From Streptococcus cristatus (GTDB taxonomy: Bacteria; Bacillota; Bacilli; Lactobacillales; Streptococcaceae): 50,002 bases of DNA. The DNA lies in NCBI RefSeq assembly GCF_003943815.1, contig NZ_RJNA01000005.1:1-50002 (forward strand). Direction: 5' to 3'. Position 1 is the first letter of the stretch; every line of letters begins with the position of its first letter. Shown here piece after piece: positions 1-7,965 of this stretch. Position numbers and translations under genes: made by a program. The notes under the pieces were generated by a model. That model did no database searches, was not told the DNA's origin, and saw only the letters and a list, made by a program, of their open reading frames with translations.

Positions 1-104
1 CCCTCTTGTTCCCAGTCACTACTCTCCCATAAATGTACATAATAATCCCGTGCACAGCGACGGACGATCCACTGCACTTTCTCATAGCGTTCCTTGAAGT
101 TCAT
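1..104 (-). CDS. comX: ComX competence sigma factor (N-terminal part, cut by window edge)
   Basis: Only the first 34 codons are inside the window. The frame begins MNFKERYEKVQ, and its segment LWESSDWEQEG closely matches the N-terminus of streptococcal ComX/SigX as I remember it (pneumococcal LWELSDWEQEG). ComX is the alternative sigma factor that directs RNA polymerase to late competence (cin-box) genes during natural transformation. The ATG at 102-104 is preceded by AAGGAGATAAC, an excellent ribosome binding site. The gene lies downstream of rpoE in the same direction but is separated from it by a terminator, so it should have its own promoter (see 181-244). The assignment rests on about 34 residues; the rest of the gene lies off the left end. 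Confidence 0.85.
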   Translation of the reverse strand, partial: MNFKERYEKVQWIVRRCARDYYVHLWESSDWEQE

Positions 105-180
105 GTTATCTCCTTTTTCTTTGATAATATGATTCTACAAGAAAAAATCTTCCTTCAGGGGGCATTCCTCCATCCTGTCT

Positions 181-244
181 ATTTTATGCTCTAACTGGTT
201 CCTAACAAAAAAATTTGAGACATCTCAGGGACTTTTTAAGACAT
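181..244 (-). promoter_or_regulatory. Candidate comX promoter with direct repeats
   Basis: On the minus strand a -10-like TAAAAT (181-186) lies 77 bp before the comX ATG. Upstream, two copies of ATGTCT (218-223 and 239-244) occur as direct repeats exactly 21 bp apart, the nearer ending about 30 bp before the -10. There is no good -35. This arrangement resembles response-regulator (ComE-type) early competence promoters, which carry direct repeats two helical turns apart in place of a -35. The repeat sequence itself is not the pneumococcal ComE consensus, so the regulator is an inference. Confidence 0.4.
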
Positions 245-252
245 GTTAGAAC

Positions 253-283
253 GCAAAAACAACTGCTTCAAAAAGCAGTTGTT
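253..283 (-). terminator. rpoE terminator
   Basis: An 11-bp perfect stem (AACAACTGCTT, 258-268, with AAGCAGTTGTT, 273-283) and a 4-nt loop is followed on the minus strand by a T run (TTTTTGC). It lies directly after the rpoE stop and separates rpoE from comX. Confidence 0.85.
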
Positions 284-292
284 TCTTGATTA

Positions 293-883
293 TTATTCTT
301 CGTCTTCAACATCCTGATCATCGTCAGAATATTCATCGTCTTCTTCATTTAACTCAACTTCTTCGCCGAGATCATCTGGAGCTATTTCATTGATTTCAGC
401 ATCGTAGGCTTCAACCTCACTCTTTTCATCATCTGGATTGTCTTCATCGTATGAAAGAGCTGGATCCTCTTCATATGAGTCCTCATCTTCAGGATCATCA
501 TCGCTGTAATCAATTGCATCTTCGTCGCCGTCCATAAAGGCATTAACGCGTTTTTTCTTGCGTTTCTTAGGCTCGTCTTCCTCGTCCGTTTCTTCCAAAG
601 CGATGATTTCTTCATCGACTTCGTCAATCGCATACCAAGAACGAAGACCCCATTTATTGTCACCAAGTGGAATGAAACTGCCATCTACATTCAGTTCTGT
701 ATAAAATAGAGGCAGCGCTTCTCGGATTTCGCTATTTGATTTTTCCAGATAATTTTGAATTTCATTGACAAGCTCATCGAAATACATTTCATGGTCACGC
801 CCGCGCAATTCTAAGATGGCACGTGCTACCTCAATCATCGAAAGCTCACTTTTTTCTTGTCCTGCAAATACTTCTAATTCCAA
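293..883 (-). CDS. rpoE: RNA polymerase delta subunit RpoE
   Basis: A 196-residue protein with a folded N-terminal domain (about residues 1-90, HARE-HTH type, [22 protein letters not shown]) followed by a long disordered tail made almost entirely of Asp and Glu. This architecture is diagnostic of the Gram-positive delta subunit, which binds core RNA polymerase, displaces nucleic acid and promotes recycling and promoter selectivity. The start codon is TTG (881-883), preceded by AAGGAG at good spacing; no ATG fits. Promoter at 941-969 and terminator at 253-283 make it monocistronic. The acidic tail is encoded by GAT/GAA-rich, low-complexity sequence, which is normal for the family. Confidence 0.96.
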   Translation of the reverse strand: MELEVFAGQEKSELSMIEVARAILELRGRDHEMYFDELVNEIQNYLEKSNSEIREALPLFYTELNVDGSFIPLGDNKWGLRSWYAIDEVDEEIIALEETDEEDEPKKRKKKRVNAFMDGDEDAIDYSDDDPEDEDSYEEDPALSYDEDNPDDEKSEVEAYDAEINEIAPDDLGEEVELNEEDDEYSDDDQDVEDEE

Positions 884-940
884 AGTTATTCTCCTTAAGA
901 TTACACAGGCATTTAGCCAGGCATTTTTTCGCTACTTTCT

Positions 941-969
941 ATTGTACGATAAATTTGCCGTCTAGTCAA
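941..969 (-). promoter_or_regulatory. rpoE promoter
   Basis: TTGACT (964-969), a 17-bp spacer and TACAAT (941-946) on the minus strand. The leader of about 50 nt contains AAATGCCTG twice in tandem just before the ribosome binding site. Confidence 0.75.
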
Positions 970-1078
970 AAAAATTTCACCTAGACTATCCGACTTTTCA
1001 ACTCCAGTCATTCTACCATAATCGTAGCATCTATGGAGCAGCACCTTTCTGCAATTTTTAAACATTGACATATTGTGC

Positions 1079-1110
1079 TCACATGTCTACGACTAATCAT
1101 GTGATATAAT
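1079..1110 (+). promoter_or_regulatory. Promoter with inverted repeat before the ArAE-like exporter
   Basis: An extended -10, TGATATAAT (TATAAT at 1105-1110), is immediately preceded by an inverted repeat TCACATG (1079-1085) - 12 nt - CATGTGA (1098-1104). The right arm abuts the -10, so a protein bound here would block RNA polymerase. There is no convincing -35 at 17 bp; a TTGACA at 1065-1070 is too far away for this -10. Confidence 0.5.
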
Positions 1111-1141
1111 AGATAAAACTTTATGAAATAGAAAGAAGCTT

Positions 1142-2107
1142 ATGCCTCTCCTCCAACGTACCATCAAACTAGCTCTTGCAACATGTCTTGCTGCGGCTCT
1201 AGCTGCTTTTTTAGGTCTAAGCAATGCTATATCAGCCGGTATCATTGCCATCCTCAGCGTTTCCGACACCCGCAGAAGCACTATCAAACTAGCCCGCAAC
1301 CGCCTCTTGTCTACTATTTTAGCACTAGCCATCGGGAGCTTAGCTTTCATCCTTTTGGGGTTTAACCTTTGGAGCTTAGGGATTTATATCCTACTCTACG
1401 TTCCCTTGGCTTATCTCTTTGGCTGGGAAATAGGCATCACCCCCAGCACAGTTTTGGTCACTCATCTGCTGCTGGCCCATTCTGTTTCTTGGTCTCTTTT
1501 GGCCAATGAAATGGCCGTTTTCCTTATCGGAACGGGATTCGCTCTCCTAGCCAATCTTTATATGGCTTCAAACCAGCAAGATATTGAGAACTATCGTATT
1601 CAAGTTGAAGAGCAACTGAAGAAAATTCTACTGCGTTTTGAATATTTCTTGAAAGCCGGCGACGGCCGAAACGATGCAACTCTAATCAAGGAACTGGATA
1701 CTATCCTTCAAGAAGCCTTAGCACTAGTCTATCTGGACCATTCCAACCATCTCTTTCATCAGACCAACTACCACATTCACTATTTTGAAATGCGGCAGGC
1801 GCAGAATCGCATTTTAGAAGACATGGCAGGTAACATCAACAACTGCCAATTGGCAGCCAGTGAGAGCTTGATTTTAGCACGTCTTTTCTCCAAGACAGCC
1901 CAACAGCTCAGTCAAGAAAATCCTGCTCACGAACTAGTTGAAGAAATCGAAACCTGCTTGGCTGTCTTTCGCGAACGCCCGCTTCCTAAGACTCGGCAAG
2001 AATTTGAAACCCGCGCTACACTTCTGCAACTTTTACGAGACTTGGAGACTTTTATTAAGATCAAGGTAGAATTTTATCAAAATTACCAAAAAGTACAGAC
2101 AAATTAG
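1142..2107 (+). CDS. Aromatic acid exporter-like (DUF939/ArAE) membrane protein
   Basis: A 321-residue protein whose first 145 residues are a run of about five hydrophobic segments (residues 6-37, 57-75, 77-100, 103-120, 124-142) and whose remaining 175 residues form a soluble, helix-rich C-terminal domain. This matches the aromatic acid exporter family 1 arrangement (DUF939-like membrane half plus ArAE_1_C cytoplasmic half), related to the FUSC fold. The family is linked to efflux of aromatic or other organic acids, but substrates in streptococci are unknown. It stands alone, with its own promoter and a bidirectional terminator at 2133-2164. The ribosome binding site (AGAAAG) is weak. Confidence 0.75.
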   Translation: MPLLQRTIKLALATCLAAALAAFLGLSNAISAGIIAILSVSDTRRSTIKLARNRLLSTILALAIGSLAFILLGFNLWSLGIYILLYVPLAYLFGWEIGITPSTVLVTHLLLAHSVSWSLLANEMAVFLIGTGFALLANLYMASNQQDIENYRIQVEEQLKKILLRFEYFLKAGDGRNDATLIKELDTILQEALALVYLDHSNHLFHQTNYHIHYFEMRQAQNRILEDMAGNINNCQLAASESLILARLFSKTAQQLSQENPAHELVEEIETCLAVFRERPLPKTRQEFETRATLLQLLRDLETFIKIKVEFYQNYQKVQTN

Positions 2108-2132
2108 CTCTGTGCTATTTCCAATAAATAAT

Positions 2133-2164
2133 AAAAGGAGTTGAAAAATCTTCAACTCCTTTTT
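2133..2164. terminator. Bidirectional terminator
   Basis: A 13-bp perfect stem (AAAAGGAGTTGAA with TTCAACTCCTTTT) and a 5-nt loop lies between two convergent genes. The A run on the left and T run on the right let it serve both. Confidence 0.85.
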
Positions 2165-2186
2165 CTCATTCAGTAAAGGCATTCGC

Positions 2187-4034
2187 TCATTCTTTTAAGT
2201 GATAAGAATAACTTGCAACCACGACATCCTCATACCATTTCAAATAGTATTTTAATTTTAAACTCATCTGGTTATGCAAGACATTTTGCCATCTCTTTTT
2301 AGGTATGAACTGAGGTACTAGGACTGTCACTGTTCTTCCTTCTTTTTTGGCTCGCTTGGCTACCTTAATCACATACTGAACTGTCGGACTGATGATATTG
2401 CGATAGCTAGTTGTGACTGTCTCGAAGCGAATATCTGGGAAGTAGTCAGCAAATTCCTCGGCGACTTCAGCATCTTTTTCAGCAGTTTCTGCTGTAGAAA
2501 CGTGCATTGCCACGACTTCATCTCCGATACTGCGAGCATAGCTCATCGCACCAACACTGACTCTAGTAACATTCCCGACTAGGACAATTACTGTATTACC
2601 AGTGTAGTTCTGTCGCTCAATGTGGTCATGCAATCTCAACTGTTTAGCGACTCTATTATAGTGCTGCTTGATAGACAAGAACAGCCAAGTCAAGACGATG
2701 ATAATAGGAAAGAAAGGCCAGATATCTTGAAGACGGAATAAAAGTAAAATAAGGACAATCCCGTAACAAATGATCGCACCAAGGATATTCGCAATCGAAT
2801 GCTTCAAGAAATTATTTCCATATTTTTTCTTCCAATGGACAACCATACCGGTCTGGGAAAGAGCAAAGGGCACGAATACACCAATCGTGTACAGGGGAAT
2901 CAAACGTTCTGTATTTCCCTTAAAGATAAACAAAAGTGCAATAGCTCCAAAAGCCAGGGTGAAAATGCCATTAGAATAGCTGAGCCGATCTCCTTTTTCC
3001 ATGTACATATGAGGCATGTATTTATTCTTAGCCATATTGTAGGAAAGCATCGGAAAGGCTGAGAAGCCTGTATTGGCTGCCACTGCTAAGATCAAAGCAG
3101 TCGACAATTGGAAAACATAGAACAAGATACGACCAAGGGGAGAGCTTCCCAAAATCGCTTGCGCCATCTGAGCCAGGGTCGTTACACCTTTGACAGGCAC
3201 GATGCCAATCCAATAATTCAAGAAGGTAATACCAGCAAACATGATACCTAGGATTAAAGCCATAATTGATAAGGTGGCTGCGGCATTGTGAGCTTTTGGT
3301 TTCTTGAAAAAAGGAACCGAATTGGAAATAGCTTCCACTCCTGTCAAGGAAGCAGAGCCGCTGGTGAAAGCACGAAGCAGCAAGATCAAACTTACTCCAG
3401 TAATCGGACTACCAATGCTCGCAGTTGCGTGATAGTCTAAATTTCCTGTCAGGATTTGCACAAAACCAAAACCAATCAACAATAAGGTGCTGACAATAAA
3501 AAGATAGACAGGAATCATCAAGGAAGTAGCCGATTCTTTTAATCCTCGGAGATTCATTAGCATCAACAAGAGAACTAGGAAAATGGAAATATGTAAATTG
3601 TAGGGATGTAAGACGGGAATTGCAGAGGTAATTGCGTCCGCTCCAGAAGCGACTGAAACGGCTACTGTCAACATGTAATCTACCAGCAAGCTTCCGCCAG
3701 CGATCAAACCTGCCGTTGGAGATAGATTTTCTGTCGTCACCATATAAGCTCCTCCTCCTTGAGGATAAGCATGAATAACCTGACGATAGGAAATCGTTAA
3801 ACTCGCTAATAGAATCAATACGACAATTCCTATGGGAAGCGACCACCAAATGGCACCAACAGAAACAGACGTCAAGACTAAAACAACCTGTTCTGGTCCA
3901 TAAGCAATCGAAGATAAAGCGTCGCTGGAGAGCATGGCTAAAGCTTGCATCTTAGTCAATAAATGGCCATCTTCTCCCTCTTTTCCAGATTTTAATGGGC
4001 GTCCAATAAAAAAGCCTTTTAACTTGGCAAACAT
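2187..4034 (-). CDS. kimA: KimA-type potassium importer (APC superfamily)
   Basis: A 615-residue membrane protein with about 12 transmembrane helices in the first 470 residues and a soluble C-terminal domain. Conserved blocks such as LSSDALSSIAYGPEQ, YPQGGGAY, GGSLLVDYMLTVAVS and SGSASLTGVEAISN match Bacillus KimA (YdaO) as I remember it, a high-affinity K+/H+ symporter inhibited by c-di-AMP bound to its C-terminal domain. Older annotations call it an amino acid permease, so the substrate is inferred. The reading frame is open back to 4127, but ATG 4032-4034 is the likely start: AAAGGAGGAACTT precedes it, and the promoter (4060-4088) would place the transcript start downstream of the longer alternatives. 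No c-di-AMP riboswitch can fit in this short leader. Confidence 0.85.
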   Translation of the reverse strand: MFAKLKGFFIGRPLKSGKEGEDGHLLTKMQALAMLSSDALSSIAYGPEQVVLVLTSVSVGAIWWSLPIGIVVLILLASLTISYRQVIHAYPQGGGAYMVTTENLSPTAGLIAGGSLLVDYMLTVAVSVASGADAITSAIPVLHPYNLHISIFLVLLLMLMNLRGLKESATSLMIPVYLFIVSTLLLIGFGFVQILTGNLDYHATASIGSPITGVSLILLLRAFTSGSASLTGVEAISNSVPFFKKPKAHNAAATLSIMALILGIMFAGITFLNYWIGIVPVKGVTTLAQMAQAILGSSPLGRILFYVFQLSTALILAVAANTGFSAFPMLSYNMAKNKYMPHMYMEKGDRLSYSNGIFTLAFGAIALLFIFKGNTERLIPLYTIGVFVPFALSQTGMVVHWKKKYGNNFLKHSIANILGAIICYGIVLILLLFRLQDIWPFFPIIIVLTWLFLSIKQHYNRVAKQLRLHDHIERQNYTGNTVIVLVGNVTRVSVGAMSYARSIGDEVVAMHVSTAETAEKDAEVAEEFADYFPDIRFETVTTSYRNIISPTVQYVIKVAKRAKKEGRTVTVLVPQFIPKKRWQNVLHNQMSLKLKYYLKWYEDVVVASYSYHLKE

Positions 4035-4059
4035 AAGTTCCTCCTTTAAAACATGAGCC

Positions 4060-4088
4060 ATTCTACTCTTTTTCAGAAAACATGTCAA
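4060..4088 (-). promoter_or_regulatory. kimA promoter
   Basis: TTGACA (4083-4088), 17-bp spacer and TAGAAT (4060-4065) on the minus strand. Transcription would begin near 4052, about 18 nt before the ATG at 4034. The remaining gap up to 4214 shows nothing further that I can identify. Confidence 0.8.
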
Positions 4089-4214
4089 TACTTTTCTGAA
4101 AATAAATTTCAATCTCCTACTTTTCATCCAATTATATATTTAAAGTTTCAAACTCAATCTTCTATAAAATTTTCCAGTTTTTCTTGAGACAACATGCTTG
4201 TTTATATAGGAGCA

Positions 4215-4243
4215 TCAAAAAACGAGCTTTATGTAAAACTCGT
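4215..4243 (-). terminator. Terminator of the pnp-cysE-cysS-mrnC operon
   Basis: ACGAG/CTCGT stem with an inner TTT/AAA pairing, followed on the minus strand by TTTTTT. It lies about 110 nt after the last gene of the operon. Confidence 0.6.
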
Positions 4244-4352
4244 CTTTGATATATAAATTTCTTAAATCCTAGTGGTTGTTAGTAAAAGAATTCTATCTCA
4301 GAATAAATAAGATGACAATCAATAGAAACCATCAAAGCATTACTAGTTTATG

Positions 4353-4784
4353 TCACTCTTCAATCTCAATTCCTTTGGATTCGAATAAATCACGCACTTC
4401 TTTAGAAAATGGAAAAATTGTTCCGTCAATGGTTTTTAAATTCGAAAACTGCGATAGCTCCTTTTCAGTCACATTTTCCAAATCAAATTGTTCATCTTCC
4501 CCATCCCACAAGGGAATCAATTGTGCATAGATCTCATTTCCTCCATCAAAGAAGAGGCTTTCCACATTCTGCGCATACTCTTTAGGTATTTCCAACTGTT
4601 CGAAATAAGCCTGCACTTCAGGAATTGGTGCCTCATAGAAGTCTTCTGGATCTACAGATAAGTTATCAGATTCACAAAAACTGTAGACGTCAAATCGTGG
4701 CTCAAGCACGTTTTGTTCATACATCAACTCCTGAATAATAGCCAATTTAAAATTAAAATTATCAAATTGTAAGAAATCACTCAT
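4353..4784 (-). CDS. DUF6892-like small acidic protein
   Basis: A 143-residue acidic soluble protein beginning MSDFLQFDNFNFKLAIIQ. I recall this opening and the pattern FDxxxF as typical of the DUF6892 family, whose function is unknown; some members sit beside polymorphic toxins, so an immunity role is possible but unsupported here because no toxin gene is adjacent. No signal peptide or membrane segment is present. It lies 19 nt after mrnC in the same direction, with an AAAGGAAC ribosome binding site, so it is probably the last gene of the pnp operon. Its base composition is more AT-rich than mrnC and cysS, which fits a later addition. Confidence 0.55.
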   Translation of the reverse strand: MSDFLQFDNFNFKLAIIQELMYEQNVLEPRFDVYSFCESDNLSVDPEDFYEAPIPEVQAYFEQLEIPKEYAQNVESLFFDGGNEIYAQLIPLWDGEDEQFDLENVTEKELSQFSNLKTIDGTIFPFSKEVRDLFESKGIEIEE

Positions 4785-4803
4785 AAATTAGTTCCTTTCA
4801 AAA

Positions 4804-5196
4804 TCAGAACAAAGCCTCTATTTTCCGAATACACCAGTCAATCAGCTCTTCCAGTCGCTCAATGGCTTCGGTCATATGCAGGTAGCCCATGACTGCCTCA
4901 AATCCGGTAGACATACGGTAGGTGACGATGTCCGTATTCTTAGCCTTGGTGTGGCTGTTGGCATTGCGGCCACGCTTGTAGATATCCTCTTCCTTCTCCG
5001 TCAGAATCCCTTCTTCTATCATGAGAGAGATGAGATTAGCCTGAGCCTTGGCAGAAACATACTTAGTCGCTTCCCTGTGCAGCTGATTGGGCTTGGTCAG
5101 ACCCTGAAAAATCAGGTGCCGCCGGATATACATGGAGTAGACAGCATCCCCCTCGAAAGCGAGGGCAATGCCGTTAATCAGGTTGACATCAGTCAC
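4804..5196 (-). CDS. mrnC: Mini-ribonuclease III
   Basis: A 130-residue protein made only of the RNase III catalytic fold, without the double-stranded-RNA binding domain. The signature block NGIALAFEGDAVYSMYIR holds the conserved Asp (GDAVY), and NANSHTKAK and EEDIYKRGRN are also typical of Mini-III, which matures 23S rRNA ends. The start is GTG at 5194-5196 with GAGGTGG at good spacing. It overlaps the end of cysS by 8 nt, which indicates translational coupling. The cysS-mrnC pair is conserved across Firmicutes. Confidence 0.93.
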   Translation of the reverse strand: MTDVNLINGIALAFEGDAVYSMYIRRHLIFQGLTKPNQLHREATKYVSAKAQANLISLMIEEGILTEKEEDIYKRGRNANSHTKAKNTDIVTYRMSTGFEAVMGYLHMTEAIERLEELIDWCIRKIEALF

Positions 5197-6532
5197 GTGT
5201 CCACCTCACTCCGTCCTTAGTATCCAAAAGCTTGATGCCCTGAGCGGCCAATTCATCCCGAATACGGTCTGCAGTCGCAAAGTCTCGATTAGCCCGCGCT
5301 GCCTGGCGTTCCTCAATCAAGCGCTCAATGTCCGCATCCAGGACTTCTTCTATAAAGACGATACCAAAAACTTCTAAGAGCTTGGCAAAGGCTGCCTTAA
5401 CTTCAGCGGTGTAATTGCCAGAGTTGATCCACTTGGCTAACTCGAAGACAACCGTGATACCGTTAGCAGCATTGAAATCTTCGTCCATAGCAGCGGTGAA
5501 CTTGTCCAGAAAACTCTGAAGCTGAGCAGAGTCTGCCTGACCAGTGAAAGGCTGCCCATAGGTATTTTTCAAATACTTGAGATTGGTTGCTGCATCATGA
5601 ACAGCTTTTTCTGTGAAATTAATCGGCTTGCGGTAATGCTGGGTAGCAAAGAAGAAACGCAGCACCTGACCATCAATGGTCTTGAGAGCATCGTGAACAG
5701 TAATGAAATTGCCTAGAGATTTAGACATCTTAACATCGTCGATGTTGACAAAGCCATTGTGCATCCAGTAGTTGGCAAAAGTCTGACCAGTCTTGGCCTC
5801 TGACTGGGCGATTTCATTGGTATGGTGAGGAAACTCTAGGTCTGCCCCGCCACCGTGGATATCAATGGTATCACCTAAAATCTCCGTCGACATGACCGAG
5901 CACTCGATGTGCCAGCCCGGACGACCTGCTCCCCAAGGACTGTCCCAGGAAATCTCGCCCGGCTTAGCTGCCTTCCAGAGAGCAAAATCCACCGGATTTT
6001 CCTTACGAGCGGTCTCCTCATCTGTCCGACCAGAAGCGCCCAACTCCAAGTCTGCCAAGGTTTTGTTGGCTAATTTGGCATAATTGTGAGACTTTTCGAC
6101 GCGGAAATAGACATCGCCTTCTGACTCATAGGCATAGCCCTTGTCAATCAAATCCTCTACAAAACGGATGATGTCAGCCATAAACTCCACAACACGCGGA
6201 TGACGGGTCGCAGACTTGACACCCAAAGCCGTCACATCCTCACGAAAGGCAGCGATATACTTGTCAGCCACCTCTTGAGGCGTTATGCCTTCTTCCTTGG
6301 CGCGATGGATAATCTTATCATCTACATCTGTAAAATTGGAAATATAGTTGACCTCAAATCCCCGATACTCAAAATAGCGACGAACTGTGTCAAAAGCTAC
6401 TGTTGAGCGGGCATTGCCGACATGGATATAGTTATAAACCGTCGGACCGCAGACGTACATGCGAACCTTGCCCTCTTCAATGGGCACAAATTCACGTAGG
6501 CTGCGGGTCATGGTGTCGTAAATTTTAATCAT
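5189..6532 (-). CDS. cysS: Cysteinyl-tRNA synthetase
   Basis: A 447-residue class I aminoacyl-tRNA synthetase that charges tRNA-Cys in the cytoplasm. Visible motifs are the HIGH-type box YIHVGN (residues 35-40) after CGPTVYNY, the KMSKS loop (268-272) and the zinc ligands C28, C211, H236 and E240 (in GWHIEC and EFPHHTNE). The length is normal for the family. It follows the unknown membrane protein by 22 nt and overlaps mrnC. Together with cysE two genes upstream, it places cysteine supply and cysteine use in one transcript. Confidence 0.98.
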   Translation of the reverse strand: MIKIYDTMTRSLREFVPIEEGKVRMYVCGPTVYNYIHVGNARSTVAFDTVRRYFEYRGFEVNYISNFTDVDDKIIHRAKEEGITPQEVADKYIAAFREDVTALGVKSATRHPRVVEFMADIIRFVEDLIDKGYAYESEGDVYFRVEKSHNYAKLANKTLADLELGASGRTDEETARKENPVDFALWKAAKPGEISWDSPWGAGRPGWHIECSVMSTEILGDTIDIHGGGADLEFPHHTNEIAQSEAKTGQTFANYWMHNGFVNIDDVKMSKSLGNFITVHDALKTIDGQVLRFFFATQHYRKPINFTEKAVHDAATNLKYLKNTYGQPFTGQADSAQLQSFLDKFTAAMDEDFNAANGITVVFELAKWINSGNYTAEVKAAFAKLLEVFGIVFIEEVLDADIERLIEERQAARANRDFATADRIRDELAAQGIKLLDTKDGVRWTRD

Positions 6533-6554
6533 AATTACTCCTATATCCTACTAT

Positions 6555-7223
6555 CTATAGAAATTTCAGCAATATATCAAAAAGTGTAGCAGCTGCACTC
6601 GCAACTTCAATAGTTCTTAAGATCGGCTCATACTTCTCTACAAAATATTTCAATTTTTGTTTATCCTGCGGAGAAGTAATGATACTGTTAATTTCGCTAT
6701 CTTTGATACCATGTTGAATCAATTCTGTTTTGTAATCATTTAGCACTGAAATAATCTCATTATAATAAACACTATATCTATTATCTTGATAATTATTCCC
6801 GGCATAATTATTTTGAACAGGGGCATTATGGATTATACTTGTTGAATAGTTACTATATTCCTCTCTGGGTTTAATCGTAAAAACTATATAGAGAGGAGCG
6901 AATATTTCTTTGTGATTTCTCTTATACTCTAGGTCTATCCTATCTAAGATAACATACTCCAGTTTTGGATCAGCTTCATTTGTTCTCGGATCAATTGCAA
7001 AGACACTTCGCCCAGGAAAAAAATTATCAAGAATATAATCATACTTTCGTGGTTGATATCTTGTATACTCAAACAATAAACACAATTTCCCATCAATCAC
7101 TTCTTTTCGACCTATAATATCGCTATAATCTGCCTCCATGTCCATTCTCATTTCTTTTTGTTTAGAGTAAATGTAAAAACAAATAAATAAAAATAAAGCT
7201 AAAATAATAAAAATAATATCCAT
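6555..7223 (-). CDS. Unknown membrane-anchored protein inside the pnp-cysS operon
   Basis: A 222-residue protein that I do not recognise. One N-terminal hydrophobic helix (about residues 2-20) is followed by a K/R-rich boundary, giving an anchor with the rest probably cytoplasmic. The middle carries FPGRSVFAIDPRTNEADPKLEYVILDRIDLEYKR-type beta-rich sequence, then an Asn/Tyr-rich linker (about 135-155) and a helical C-terminus ending in a short hydrophobic stretch. ATG 7221-7223 is preferred over the in-frame GTG nine bases upstream, because the AAGGG ribosome binding site would sit too close to the GTG. The gene is clearly AT-richer than its neighbours cysE and cysS, a sign of acquisition. 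Confidence 0.6.
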   Translation of the reverse strand: MDIIFIILALFLFICFYIYSKQKEMRMDMEADYSDIIGRKEVIDGKLCLLFEYTRYQPRKYDYILDNFFPGRSVFAIDPRTNEADPKLEYVILDRIDLEYKRNHKEIFAPLYIVFTIKPREEYSNYSTSIIHNAPVQNNYAGNNYQDNRYSVYYNEIISVLNDYKTELIQHGIKDSEINSIITSPQDKQKLKYFVEKYEPILRTIEVASAAATLFDILLKFL

Positions 7224-7258
7224 TCCGACCACTTCCCTTACTTATATATAACTGTTCT

Positions 7259-7876
7259 CTACAACCCCGACGAATGGTGGCTGGCTTCGCGGGCATGCTC
7301 CAGCTTATCCAAATAATATTCTCGCTGTTCTTCCACCTCGTGGATGGTTGGCTCATCTTTCTGACCATGAACACGCACGATCTTAGCCGGGATTCCAACT
7401 ACAGTTACATCACTAGGCACATCGGCCACAACAACTGCTCCAGCTCCAACTTTGGCATTTTCACCAATTTCAACTGGGCCAATGACTTGAGCATGAGCAG
7501 AGACCAAGGCACCCCGACGCACAGTCGGATGCCGTTTCCCTATATCCTTACCAGTTCCGCCTAAGGTCACGCCATGATACAGAAGAGCACCCTTTTCCAC
7601 GATGGCCGTTTCACCGATAACCAATCCACCACCATGGTCAATGAAGACTCCAGACTCAATCTGAGCACCTGGATGAATCTCAATCTGAGTCCAAAAGCGC
7701 CAAAATTGGCTGTGCATACGTGCCAGTAGCTTAAAGCCTTTCTTCCAGAGGAAATGAGAAAGACGGTGGGCTGCCAAGGCCTTGACACCTGGATAAGTCA
7801 GGATGACTTCCAGCGAAGTACGAGCAGCCGGATCATTTTCTTTTACAATCTCAATGGCTTCTTTCCACCAGCCCAT
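7259..7876 (-). CDS. cysE: Serine O-acetyltransferase
   Basis: A 205-residue protein that makes O-acetylserine from serine and acetyl-CoA, the first step of cysteine synthesis. An N-terminal helical part (KENDPAARTSLEVILTYPGVKALAAHRLSHFLW) is followed by a left-handed hexapeptide beta helix (about 65-175) holding HPGAQI, FIDHGGGLVIGETAIV, LGGTGK and VGAGAVVVADVP, the hallmarks of CysE. The length matches the short Gram-positive form. It lies 89 nt downstream of pnp, with an inverted repeat between them (7903-7961). No T-box is visible, so regulation by tRNA-Cys is not indicated. Confidence 0.95.
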   Translation of the reverse strand: MGWWKEAIEIVKENDPAARTSLEVILTYPGVKALAAHRLSHFLWKKGFKLLARMHSQFWRFWTQIEIHPGAQIESGVFIDHGGGLVIGETAIVEKGALLYHGVTLGGTGKDIGKRHPTVRRGALVSAHAQVIGPVEIGENAKVGAGAVVVADVPSDVTVVGIPAKIVRVHGQKDEPTIHEVEEQREYYLDKLEHAREASHHSSGL

Positions 7877-7902
7877 CTTCTTCTCCTTTCATTAGGTAAA
7901 AT

Positions 7903-7961
7903 AAGGGAGTAGGCCCTACACAAAGAAACTTTGTAAGGTAATTGAGCCTGATCACTCCCTT
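7903..7961 (-). terminator. Intercistronic hairpin between pnp and cysE
   Basis: AAGGGAGT (7903-7910) pairs with ACTCCCTT (7954-7961), enclosing a GGC/GCC extension and an inner ACAAAG/CTTTGT hairpin. It starts 4 nt after the pnp stop. The T run on the minus strand is weak (TTATTTTA), so it may be a partial terminator or a 3'-end stabiliser that lowers expression of the cysE-cysS genes relative to pnp. Confidence 0.5.
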
Positions 7962-7965
7962 TTCA

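Noticed and set aside
4035..4214. c-di-AMP (ydaO) riboswitch before kimA
   Set aside because: The promoter lies only about 26 bp from the ATG, leaving no room for the roughly 120-nt aptamer.
7877..7965. T-box leader for cysE/cysS
   Set aside because: No T-box core (TGGNACCGCG-like sequence) or specifier hairpin was found; the region is under 90 nt.
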